From Clostridium sp. 'White wine YQ' (GTDB taxonomy: Bacteria; Bacillota; Clostridia; Clostridiales; Clostridiaceae), in the NCBI RefSeq assembly GCF_028728205.1, contig NZ_JAQYUU010000013.1:1-49657 (forward strand): DNA of 49,657 nt, in the 5' to 3' direction. This document shows, in pieces, positions 7,198-14,418 of this stretch. The translations under genes were made by a program, and so were the position numbers. A model generated the notes under the pieces. The model ran no database searches. It was not told where the DNA came from and was given only the letters and a program-made list of their open reading frames with translations. Numbering within the stretch: position 1 is the stretch's first letter; every line of letters begins with the position of its first letter.

Positions 7198-8787
7198 ATG
7201 AGACTAAACAATATATATAATTTTAAAAATCCAATTAAGCATTTTGTTAATATTGATACAGTTATGTTTCCTGAAGACATTTCTAGTTTTAATAAAATTG
7301 AAATTGATAGGACCTATCCTATTAATTTTAGAATAAGGAAAAAGGATGATAAATATAGAGTATTGAAGCTACCTAATATATTAAATTTTCGAAGGGCTTA
7401 TGAAGAGTTTAAGAACCTGGATAACTTTGAATTTATCCAAGGTATGGATGAGGGATTTAAAAGATTGTCAGCCAACACTGACACAGGAGATTTTGTTGAA
7501 GGTGAATATGAGAGGCAGCTAGAAGAGGATTTTGAGAGATTATCAGTATATGATAATATGATAAAAATAGATATTAAGGAGTTTTACGGTAGGATATACA
7601 CTCATTATTTAGGATTGGGAAGAGAAAAAGAAAATTTTCTGACCAATATGAATCTTGGAGCAACAAATGGTCTAATAATGGGTAATTATATATCCTTATA
7701 TTTTGCTGAATTATATCTAACAAAGATAAGCGATGATTTAAAAAGAGAATTATCAAGTTCAATAGGTAGTGAATGTGATTTCTCATACTTTTCAGATGAT
7801 TTCTATTTTTTCTGTAATAGAAAATATAATAAAAAAATAATTAATATTTTTGATAAAGTCTTAGAAAGATATCAGCTTGAGAGAAATGATTCTAAGGAAG
7901 AGATATGGACATATGAAACATTCAATAATTATAATATGGTAGCACGTTATTGGAAAAAGGTTATAGCTCATTCTAATACAAGGTTTAAGAAGTATACTGA
8001 TGATACTAATAGAGAAATTAAAAGAAATAATAAATTATATTTTATTAATCAGTTGGTTTATAGAATGTCAAAATTACAAGATGATAAGTTAAAAAAGGTA
8101 TTTATAAATAATTTCTTTAAAACTAGGTTTTTTAGAGATTTAGAGTCTGATAAATATCAAATTAAGAATTATGACTATCATCAATTATGCTTCTTATTTA
8201 AAACATCACCAGAATGTTTATTGTATTGTATAGATAAGTTTTTACAGTTACAGGGATTTGATAAAAATAAAATCAGAAAATTTTTTATAGTAAGATATAA
8301 AGAATCACTAAAGGAGCCTTTTAATGATGAACAACTATATTATTATTATGCTATAAAGAAACTTGGATTTAATGAAGTTTTGAGAGAGACTACTGATTTA
8401 GTTATTAATTCTGAGAACCAAATATTAATCTCATATTACTTGAAAGAAAGATTATTTAGTAATGAAAAAGTTGAATTTTTGAGCCAAAAAAGCGATGAAA
8501 AATACTGGTTCCAAAATTATCATTTAATTCTATATACAGATAATCTAAAAGGAGATCTGGACAATAGTATAAAAACATATTTAATACCATCAATACTTGA
8601 AGAAGTAACTAGGCCAGAAAAAAAGGAATCGAAAATGAAAAGATATTTTAATTTTTATAAAGAAAATCTAAGTAGTGATATAGAATTGATTAGAAGTATT
8701 GGTGAAGTGAATGAAGCTATTAAATATTATCTAGATTTAAAGATAGAAGAAAGCGAAGCTAATTTTGAAAGTATTCAAGAAATTTAA
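7198..8787 (+). CDS. reverse transcriptase, Abi/DRT (unknown-group) type
   Basis: This 529-residue protein has recognisable RT palm motifs: an RT1-like LPNILNFRRAYEEF (58-71), motif A IDIKEFYGRIYTH with D125, motif B TNGLIMGNYISLYFAELYL (156-174), motif C YFSDDFYFF with D200 and D201, and a motif D-like LERNDSKEE. The IYTH after motif A and the TNGxxMGN form of motif B resemble abortive-infection and defence-associated RTs (AbiA, AbiK, Abi-P2, UG groups) rather than group II intron or retron RTs. Residues from about 290 to 529 look all-helical, as in the Abi group's C-terminal helical domain. There is no maturase or endonuclease domain. GGAGGG precedes the ATG. It lies inside the direct-repeat-bounded cassette. 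Phage defence is inferred from family resemblance only; the exact subgroup cannot be assigned without a phylogeny. Confidence 0.88.
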   Translation: MRLNNIYNFKNPIKHFVNIDTVMFPEDISSFNKIEIDRTYPINFRIRKKDDKYRVLKLPNILNFRRAYEEFKNLDNFEFIQGMDEGFKRLSANTDTGDFVEGEYERQLEEDFERLSVYDNMIKIDIKEFYGRIYTHYLGLGREKENFLTNMNLGATNGLIMGNYISLYFAELYLTKISDDLKRELSSSIGSECDFSYFSDDFYFFCNRKYNKKIINIFDKVLERYQLERNDSKEEIWTYETFNNYNMVARYWKKVIAHSNTRFKKYTDDTNREIKRNNKLYFINQLVYRMSKLQDDKLKKVFINNFFKTRFFRDLESDKYQIKNYDYHQLCFLFKTSPECLLYCIDKFLQLQGFDKNKIRKFFIVRYKESLKEPFNDEQLYYYYAIKKLGFNEVLRETTDLVINSENQILISYYLKERLFSNEKVEFLSQKSDEKYWFQNYHLILYTDNLKGDLDNSIKTYLIPSILEEVTRPEKKESKMKRYFNFYKENLSSDIELIRSIGEVNEAIKYYLDLKIEESEANFESIQEI

Positions 8788-8837
8788 AGTTATTGATAAC
8801 TTATATAAAAGAATAATGAAAACTATCATACGATTTG

Positions 8838-9044
8838 GTGAGTTATATCGAACACTTATATGACTATTTAGCAATTTTAATTACTAAAATAGTATTTATA
8901 TGTAGTGAAGCAAAAATAGAATTGATAGATGAAATATTTCCTTCTTTAAAGGATAACTATGATGCTTTTGAAAGTATACTCCAAAATAAAAAAGTGGTTG
9001 TAAACGAATTTCAGTTAGACGATGGAATAACTAATTATCTGTAA
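8838..9044 (+). CDS. small helical ORF downstream of the RT, hypothetical
   Basis: A 68-codon frame begins at GTG 8838 (TTG 8835 is an alternative) and is predicted to be mainly helical (YLAILITKIVFICSEAKIELIDEIF), with an acidic end. No good ribosome binding site precedes it. In-frame stop TGA at 8817 separates it from the RT, which is in another frame and ends at 8787. It could be a small partner of the RT, the tail of a longer RT broken by frameshifts, or noise. It matches no family I know. Confidence 0.4.
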   Translation: MSYIEHLYDYLAILITKIVFICSEAKIELIDEIFPSLKDNYDAFESILQNKKVVVNEFQLDDGITNYL

Positions 9045-9195
9045 CTTGCTAATATGTACTCTTTGTTGCAAAACTAAGATATGTATTTTCACAAAAGGTA
9101 AGCAGATAATACAAAACAGAGAATTGCTAGTAATAGTAACCTTTTAAATATATGGTATATAGATATTGGCAATCATAAAAGGGGGAGGGTGAACT

Positions 9196-10503
9196 ATGAA
9201 GGTTAAAGATTTAAGTAACGATGAGTTAAGAGAAATAATTGAAGAGTATTACGAAAACAATATTACAGTTAAAGCGTTATTGGAAAAGCATGGAGTGGTG
9301 TATACTTCTAATTTTATACAGAGTGTCACGTTATACACTGATGAAGAGTGTGAATTATGTGGTAGTAAAATAAAATATAAATTAGAAAGTAGGACGTATT
9401 GTGATTCAGTAAATAATTTAAAAAGAATCTGTTCCTCCTGCGGACATGATGGAACTAAGAATTGTCATTGCAAGGCATGTATAGAGTATAGAAGAGTTGA
9501 GATGGAAAAAAAACAAGAAGAAAAGCGAAAAATAGTAAGAGAATTATTTACTACAAAACCAGTTACTCTAGATGAGGTAAGTATTAAAGAATTAATCTTT
9601 ATTGGATTACTAAAGGATAGAGGAATAGGATATAACATTGGAGTATTAGCAGAAAAAGACTATTTTAAAAATACTCATTCATATATAGAAGATAGTATGG
9701 AATTTCTTAAGGCAATGCTGGAAAATGGGACGATTAAAGTTAATGTTGATGAAAGTGATTTAAATTATTTTATATTAGAAGAGGATAAATCTATTAGTTA
9801 TTATCCTTACTCATTATCATATTCTTTAAATTTAAACAGTGATATTAGGAATATTGATGTGAAAAAAGAATTGATTAAAAGATTTCAGTATGAAGATATA
9901 GAAGCATGTTGGTTAGAAATTTGTATAGATGAATGCATGAAGTATTTAGACATAAGGACTGTTGCTATGAATCTAGGCGTAATAGATAATGTTATAAAAA
10001 AGGATATTTATAGTTTTTTAGAAGATATTCTTATGGAATATTCTCTTGGAATAGTTATTAATATTATTTATAAATCAGTAAATTATGCTTCGAACTTTAA
10101 AGTAGAATATGATGTTGAAATTGAGAAAGTACATAAGGCTATTTATACGAATATGAAAAATAATATTTTAAGACAATATTCAAAGATACCTTTTGACAGA
10201 CCTTATGAATTAGTCCAAACTTCTTTAAGTCAGTATATCTGTGACAATATTTTTGAGAGAGATAGTGATGAAATATTTAAATTAGGGTTTTCAATAAATG
10301 AATTGTATTGCATTGATGAGAAACGACAACAAGAGAAGGAAACTGATCCTGTTAAGGAAGGATTAGAAACATACAATAAACTTGTATTGCAAATAAAAGA
10401 GCTTGTAGCCAACAATGTACCAAAAGATTTTATAATTGACTATTTAAAAATTACTGAAGAAATATACAATAGTGCAGTTAATAAGAGCAATGATAATTAC
10501 TAA
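9196..10503 (+). CDS. cysteine-rich putative zinc-binding protein of unknown function
   Basis: This 435-residue protein has three parts. Residues 1-45 look like a helix-turn-helix-type segment (LSNDELREIIEEYYENN, VKALLEKHGV). Residues 52-95 hold eight cysteines (C52, C55, C69, C79, C82, C90, C92, C95), forming probably two zinc ribbons. From residue 100 it is helical and charged (EMEKKQEEKRK) and then mainly alpha, with many tyrosines and acidic residues. GGGGGAGGGTG gives a strong ribosome binding site before the ATG. It is the last gene inside the direct-repeat cassette, on the same strand as the RT, 151 nt after the small ORF, with a possible promoter of its own in that gap. A nucleic-acid-binding partner or effector of the RT is possible but unproven. 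Confidence 0.8.
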   Translation: MKVKDLSNDELREIIEEYYENNITVKALLEKHGVVYTSNFIQSVTLYTDEECELCGSKIKYKLESRTYCDSVNNLKRICSSCGHDGTKNCHCKACIEYRRVEMEKKQEEKRKIVRELFTTKPVTLDEVSIKELIFIGLLKDRGIGYNIGVLAEKDYFKNTHSYIEDSMEFLKAMLENGTIKVNVDESDLNYFILEEDKSISYYPYSLSYSLNLNSDIRNIDVKKELIKRFQYEDIEACWLEICIDECMKYLDIRTVAMNLGVIDNVIKKDIYSFLEDILMEYSLGIVINIIYKSVNYASNFKVEYDVEIEKVHKAIYTNMKNNILRQYSKIPFDRPYELVQTSLSQYICDNIFERDSDEIFKLGFSINELYCIDEKRQQEKETDPVKEGLETYNKLVLQIKELVANNVPKDFIIDYLKITEEIYNSAVNKSNDNY

Positions 10504-10528
10504 TGTGAGATTATGTTACTTGTGTGAG

Positions 10529-10571
10529 TTGGACAACTAAAATATGCGGTCTCACAAAATAAGATTACTAA
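10529..10571 (+). repeat. direct repeat, right copy (putative attR)
   Basis: This is the second copy of the ABC-F 3'-end segment, in the same orientation. It would still encode WTTKICGLTK and stop. Weaker similarity (TTGTG...GTTGG) extends about 10 bp to the left. With the left copy at 7066 it encloses about 3.46 kb carrying the RT, the small ORF and the cysteine-rich gene. Confidence 0.8.
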
Positions 10572-10581
10572 GAATTAAGAT

Positions 10582-10618
10582 AGCTCAAGCCTTTAATTTA
10601 CAAGGGCTTGAGCTTTCC
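10582..10618 (+). terminator. terminator just outside the right repeat
   Basis: AGCTCAAGCC (10582-10591) pairs with GGCTTGAGCT (10604-10613), followed by TTCCCTAT. If the right repeat is the original junction, this was the native ABC-F terminator before insertion. Confidence 0.7.
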
Positions 10619-10620
10619 CT

Positions 10621-10728
10621 ATACAACTAATAATAGAACAAAATATAAATGAAAAGAGTAAAAGATACTTTAAAGAAGCTAAGTTGAAAAATATACTAAA
10701 CAATATTTTAAATTCTAGTAGGTCTTAA
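10621..10728 (+). other. gap 10504-10833: start-less open stretch, possible gene remnant
   Basis: Apart from the repeat and terminator, the gap holds an open frame of about 35 codons with no start codon (reading NINEKSKRYFKEAKLKN and on to a TAA at 10726). Its composition is protein-like, so it may be a decayed 3' end. I see no RNA gene here. Confidence 0.25.
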
Positions 10729-10793
10729 AGTAGCATGCTTCAAAATTAGATTTTAAAAGTCTTCTTTTGCTACTAAAAATAAATATAAGATAA

Positions 10794-10812
10794 GCACCTA
10801 CTAATGAGGTGC
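10794..10812 (-). terminator. terminator of the tandem RHH gene
   Basis: GCACCT (10794-10799) and AGGTGC (10807-10812) form a short stem. Read on the minus strand it follows the stop at 10834 and continues into TTATCTTATATTT, a moderate U-tract. Confidence 0.5.
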
Positions 10813-10833
10813 CTAAATGTACGATATACAAAC

Positions 10834-11565
10834 CTATATCTTAGATTTTTCATTTTCTATTTTTTGTTGAAATGATTCCATTAGCTGGCCAATATCATAA
10901 CCATCTATTTCTGCGACTACTAGAAAGAGTCCAGCTAGAACCTTTGAAACATATATAATGTTGCATTTTCCTAGTGTACTACGACGGGGAGGGTAATACT
11001 TGTTTACGTTAAAATAATCAGAAAATGCTTCTATTTTGAGATTTATTTGCTTGCGAATGCTTTCATTCATTTCAAGATTACAATTTTCTAAATATTTACG
11101 GCAGAGTTCTAGTAGAATTTCTTTCTTTTGGTAATTAGATGTATCATATTCATTTTTAAATACCATACAATCTATTCCGAAATCTATCATTTTTTCAGAT
11201 GTAGTAAACATTTTGTTTTTTTCAATGTTTTTCAAAGATGATAAGTAATTTGCAAGTACTAAACGAATTAAATAAGGCGCTGTTACTCGTTCTAATCCAA
11301 AGAATTCTTTTATTTCTTCAGAAATGGCATTATACTTATTTTTTTCAACTCTAATTTGCATAAAATCAGGTTGCTTGAGTTCATCTACATCTTCATCTAT
11401 TTTAAATTTTGATATTGTTCTCCAATCAATATTGTGATCGATAGCTTTTTCTATTGCCCAATTGACTATTTCATTTCTATTAGCAATTTCATGATATTGT
11501 TGTATTTCCATAAATAATGCGCTTATTTGTTTATTAGGTCTAATAGATAATAAAGTTTTATCCAT
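10834..11565 (-). CDS. tandem ribbon-helix-helix DNA-binding protein
   Basis: This 243-residue protein contains two consecutive segments with the ribbon-helix-helix pattern: residues 4-43 (strand TLLSIRPN, then two helices ending NRNEIVNWAIEKAI) and 67-110 (strand DFMQIRVEK, then helices ending APYLIRLVLANYL). Two RHH units in one chain recall TraY-like proteins, which bind as pseudo-dimers. The C-terminal half (about 115-243) is helical and unrecognised. The ATG at 11565 is chosen over one 24 nt upstream because AGGGAAG precedes it. Four tandem 10-bp repeats lie 66-105 bp upstream and are a natural binding site for autoregulation. It belongs to an accessory, plasmid-like gene set; function inferred. 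Confidence 0.65.
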   Translation of the reverse strand: MDKTLLSIRPNKQISALFMEIQQYHEIANRNEIVNWAIEKAIDHNIDWRTISKFKIDEDVDELKQPDFMQIRVEKNKYNAISEEIKEFFGLERVTAPYLIRLVLANYLSSLKNIEKNKMFTTSEKMIDFGIDCMVFKNEYDTSNYQKKEILLELCRKYLENCNLEMNESIRKQINLKIEAFSDYFNVNKYYPPRRSTLGKCNIIYVSKVLAGLFLVVAEIDGYDIGQLMESFQQKIENEKSKI

Positions 11566-11630
11566 AATATCTTCCCTTTCCTTAAGCATTTATAAAAATA
11601 GTGTATAGATAGGTGCAAATACAAATATAG

Positions 11631-11670
11631 ATTTATATACTTAACTATACTTAACTATACTTGTCTATAC
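11631..11670. repeat. four tandem 10-bp repeats (iterons or operator)
   Basis: Four consecutive decamers end in TATAC: ATTTATATAC, TTAACTATAC (twice) and TTGTCTATAC. A 10-bp period places each unit on the same DNA face, as RHH proteins need for cooperative binding. They precede the minus-strand tandem RHH gene. Confidence 0.75.
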
Positions 11671-11779
11671 ATACGATATCATATACTTTATAAAAAAACA
11701 ATAATTGTTATTAATGAAATTATAATAATAAAGTAAAGTAGCTAGAATAACTTAGACATGAAAGGAGTTAGAATTTGGA

Positions 11780-11862
11780 ATTAAAAACCTTGAAACTCCA
11801 TGAAGCAACTGCATTTTTTAAACCATTATTAATACAACTTCCGTCTGAGTATATAATTTTAT
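11780..11862 (-). pseudogene. truncated RNase H gene fragment
   Basis: Read on the minus strand this encodes IYSDGSCINNGLKNAVASW, close to the N-terminus of the intact RNase H gene at 13938-14393. At DNA level 11795-11855 matches 14322-14382 at 57 of 61 bases. There is no start codon, and similarity stops after about 25 codons, replaced by unrelated AT-rich sequence. It is a relic of a duplicated rnh gene. The plus-strand open frame over it is spurious. The rest of 11566-12084 holds the decamer repeats and a terminator. Confidence 0.75.
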
Positions 11863-12011
11863 CAATTAAGCTGTTTTCGGAATATTTTATGCGTTGTGAG
11901 AGATTGAAAAATGTAATTCATAGCTTAAGGCAAGTCTTTATAAGATGCCCCTTCATTTCTTAGTTTAATTAATTTTTAAATTATGAATTATATAAATAAC
12001 CATAAAAGTTT

Positions 12012-12042
12012 AAAAGGGAGTCGCGAAACACGACACCCTTTT
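12012..12042. terminator. bidirectional hairpin terminator
   Basis: AAAAGGGAGTCG (12012-12023) and CGACACCCTTTT (12031-12042) pair with one A-A mismatch around a 7-nt loop. On the minus strand it ends in TTTT and follows the RNase H-ParB-like gene. Confidence 0.7.
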
Positions 12043-12084
12043 GAATAAAAATATTGTGTGTGATTAAGTAAAAACTATGATAAG

Positions 12085-13041
12085 TTAATTATTAATCAAT
12101 TCATCCATTTTTGTACTAAAGTCAGCATAATTAAGATCAGTGATGATAGCAGGTATAACTTCAATATCTAAGATTTTAGCAGCGAAATATCGTTGAATTC
12201 CCATTACTAAAGCATATTTGTTATCAGATATTTTTCTAACTGCTATAGGGTTTTCTATTTTTTCTTGTTTACTATATTCTTTCAATTTTCCATTAAAGTT
12301 AAGTTTATGGCAGTTTAAGTGTATTTCTTCCTCTAGCATAATGTCTTTTGTAGGTATATTAACAATAGAATCAGTTACTTTACCAATCCATGAAATGATG
12401 TTAGTTTTCTTTTCTTTTTTTTTGCTATGTTTCTTTTTTGCTTTACGCCAAGGTAGATCAGATAAATCCAATTCTAATTCAGGAATTTCAATCATTTCAG
12501 ATAAATTGATTAAATCTTTTATGTTTGTAAATGGGTTTGGAGAGACCTTATAAAATTGTCTGAATTTTAATGAGGCTATAGGCAACATGTTATTAGCTAC
12601 TCTATCTGCAAGTCTATGTGTTTTATCTTCTTTTGTTGTCACTTTTGTAGCAGATATATTATCAATACCAAAATGTTTAATAAGGAGCGTGAGGCTATAC
12701 CATAGTAGAGCATCTTTTCTTAATGGTTTTGTACTTGTTCCTTTTCTCCAGGATATTTTGTCCCATTCAATGTGTAATTTATTATTTATAAATGTTACAA
12801 TAAATAATTCATCAGTTCTTACTTCTATAAATAATTCCTCATCTTCAATTTGAATAAATTCTTTAACATATTCTAATCCATATAGAACGCTATATAGTTC
12901 TGCTTCTTGAGAGTTATTTCCACCACCAGTTCTATATATTAGAGTTTTTTCATTTTCATTAGATTTATCAAAGATTATAGTAGCATTTGCTTGTTTTTTT
13001 ATTTTAATAGATGCATCTGAGTATATGACTATTTTTTTCAT
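12085..13041 (-). CDS. RNase H-like domain fused to ParB-like domain
   Basis: This protein of about 318 residues has an RNase H fold at its N-terminus. It keeps the four expected acids: D in IVIYSDAS (about 9), E in NNSQEAEL (about 48), D in EVRTDEL (about 77) and D in HRLADRVA (about 146). A lysine-rich linker (KKKHSKKKEKK) follows, then a C-terminal segment of about 60 residues like the ParB/sulfiredoxin N-terminal domain: ENPIAVRKISDNKYALVMGIQRYFAAKIL, where GxxRxxAA parallels the ParB GERR box. ParB domains bind CTP or ATP in partition proteins. The ATG at 13041 is preferred because GAGG lies 8 nt before it. I know of no characterised protein with this pairing. The nearby RHH and RNase H genes suggest plasmid or phage maintenance, but that is inference. 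Confidence 0.65.
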   Translation of the reverse strand: MKKIVIYSDASIKIKKQANATIIFDKSNENEKTLIYRTGGGNNSQEAELYSVLYGLEYVKEFIQIEDEELFIEVRTDELFIVTFINNKLHIEWDKISWRKGTSTKPLRKDALLWYSLTLLIKHFGIDNISATKVTTKEDKTHRLADRVANNMLPIASLKFRQFYKVSPNPFTNIKDLINLSEMIEIPELELDLSDLPWRKAKKKHSKKKEKKTNIISWIGKVTDSIVNIPTKDIMLEEEIHLNCHKLNFNGKLKEYSKQEKIENPIAVRKISDNKYALVMGIQRYFAAKILDIEVIPAIITDLNYADFSTKMDELINN

Positions 13042-13096
13042 TTTCATAACCTCATGTCATACCTAATAGTATGGTCTTTCCTTTGTAGCAAAATTA

Positions 13097-13528
13097 TTAT
13101 TTGTATTTTGATAGATAATCGTAAACTATAGCATCAATTATACGGGATCTACTGTTTAGATTCTTCTTTTTTTTATATTCATTTAAGAGCTTAAGTGTCT
13201 TACTACTCAAATAAACAGAGATGTTTTTCCCAGCTTCTTCTATATATGAAGATAACAAATCATCGATAGATGAGTCATCGTTTTCGATTAGATTACTTTT
13301 GGTAAAATCATTGGCGTCGAGTTCTACACTAGTTGATAGTTTCCTAAAATTTTTATCTTTTGGTTTGGTGCTAATATCTGCTACTAATTCTGGATAAGTT
13401 TTTATCCAGTTATTAAGAGTCGCTGTATGCACTCCTATTTCTTTTGCTATTTTGTTCAAAGGTTCATTAGTTTCCATAAATCTTTGTACTGCATCAATTT
13501 TAAATCCAATGCTATAATTATTTTTCAT
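13097..13528 (-). CDS. HTH (transposase-type) plus C-terminal RHH regulator
   Basis: This 143-residue protein has an N-terminal helix-turn-helix like that of IS3-type transposase OrfA (residues 5-50: SIGFKIDAVQRFMETNEPL then IAKEIGVHTATLNNWIK), an acidic middle and a C-terminal RHH motif (about 100-143: NISVYLSSKTLKLLNEYKK then SRSRIIDAIVYDYL). No transposase catalytic gene follows. The two DNA-binding units suggest a regulator or partition/centromere-binding protein of a former plasmid or phage. AAAGGA precedes the ATG. The repeats at 13710-13800 lie upstream and could be its target. Confidence 0.65.
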   Translation of the reverse strand: MKNNYSIGFKIDAVQRFMETNEPLNKIAKEIGVHTATLNNWIKTYPELVADISTKPKDKNFRKLSTSVELDANDFTKSNLIENDDSSIDDLLSSYIEEAGKNISVYLSSKTLKLLNEYKKKKNLNSRSRIIDAIVYDYLSKYK

Positions 13529-13709
13529 AATAGTTTAATCCTTTCTTGATATATTAAATTATATGTTTAATAACAATTTTCATTTTTTTATATTAGAGTA
13601 AAAAACATAATTTTTGATAGGAAGCAATAAGCGTATAAAGTATAATTCTACAAAAATATAAAAAACCCTCCCTACTTTTCTGTTAAAATACAAAAAATAC
13701 TATTTTTTT

Positions 13710-13800
13710 AACTTTGCGTGAAATAAAATTAAATTAAATTAAAAAAATGCTCAAAATCGTTTAATAGAGCCAATTTCACAAAAAAACTTTGCGTGAAATA
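13710..13800. repeat. gap 13529-13937: direct and inverted repeats around TTTGCGTGAAAT
   Basis: The 16-mer AACTTTGCGTGAAATA occurs identically at 13710-13725 and 13785-13800, 75 bp apart. The second copy is also part of an inverted repeat, ATTTCAC (13773-13779) with GTGAAAT (13793-13799). Between them runs an AAATT microrepeat. The gap has no convincing gene. Such motifs fit operator or iteron sites for the neighbouring DNA-binding proteins. Confidence 0.6.
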
Positions 13801-13871
13801 GGGTTTTATATAATGAAGAGTACGCGCAAGAATTATGTACATAGAAAATTTAATTAATAAAATTTCAAAAT

Positions 13872-13905
13872 AAAAAAGCCGTCGAGAAAGTTGACAGCTT
13901 TTTAT
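13872..13905 (-). terminator. terminator of RNase H gene
   Basis: On the minus strand AAAAAGCTGTC and GACGGCTTTTTT form a hairpin with a 9-nt loop and a T-run, located just after the RNase H stop at 13938. Confidence 0.75.
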
Positions 13906-13937
13906 TGGATATATTGTTGATTAAATATTAAGTTAAA

Positions 13938-14393
13938 TTAACCTTTAAAGTCTTCGTTAGCGATAAATTCGAGAAACTTTTTAGCTAGAGTATCAACTAC
14001 GCCGTTGATAAAATTGGAAAAACTATCTCGTGTTTTATGAGCTTTGACTTTTTCAACTGTAATCCTATCACCACACATATTCATTAAATAATTTATTTGG
14101 CGATACAAGTCAAGATTTGATTTAGGTCTAGCCTTACCATTGCAGTATAGGTAAAGAGCCTCATAATCAACATGAATAGTAAATGATTCATTACGTTCAT
14201 TACGAACATATTGAAGTGCATTTATAAAAGCTGTTAACTCTGCTCTATTATTATTTTGGGCTCCCTCAACTTTACCAACACTTGTTCTAATTATTTCACG
14301 ATTTTCATCAACTGCCACATAACTCCATGAAGCAACTGCGTTTTCTAAACCATTATTAATACAACATCCATCTGAGTATATATTTATATTCAA
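13938..14393 (-). CDS. ribonuclease H family protein
   Basis: This 151-residue RNase HI-like protein has the full catalytic set: D8 (IYSDG), E52 (NNNRAEL), D76 (IHVDYEAL) and D134 (GVVDTLAK), plus the conserved H119 (VKAHK). It should cleave the RNA strand of RNA-DNA hybrids. The start is TTG at 14391-14393, supported by a perfect AGGAGGT 8 nt upstream; no ATG is available in frame. It stands among accessory genes and a duplicated fragment of its 5' end lies at 11.8 kb, so this locus has been through rearrangement. It may serve a mobile element rather than the host's main RNase H activity. Confidence 0.88.
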   Translation of the reverse strand: MNINIYSDGCCINNGLENAVASWSYVAVDENREIIRTSVGKVEGAQNNNRAELTAFINALQYVRNERNESFTIHVDYEALYLYCNGKARPKSNLDLYRQINYLMNMCGDRITVEKVKAHKTRDSFSNFINGVVDTLAKKFLEFIANEDFKG

Positions 14394-14418
14394 TTCAAAA
14401 ACCTCCTACGTAATAACA

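Noticed and set aside
7198..9195. Retron (RT with msr-msd RNA) or diversity-generating retroelement
   Set aside because: The RT lacks retron-type features such as YADD with the NAxxH and VTG signatures, no msr-msd inverted repeat was seen around it, and no template/variable repeat pair is present.
11775..11963. Plus-strand 62-codon protein gene
   Set aside because: It is antisense to a recognisable truncated RNase H fragment and matches nothing as a protein, despite a GGAG-like element before it.
13097..13528. Insertion sequence (IS3-type OrfA)
   Set aside because: Only the N-terminal HTH resembles OrfA; no DDE-transposase gene or terminal inverted repeats follow, and the C-terminus is an RHH domain.
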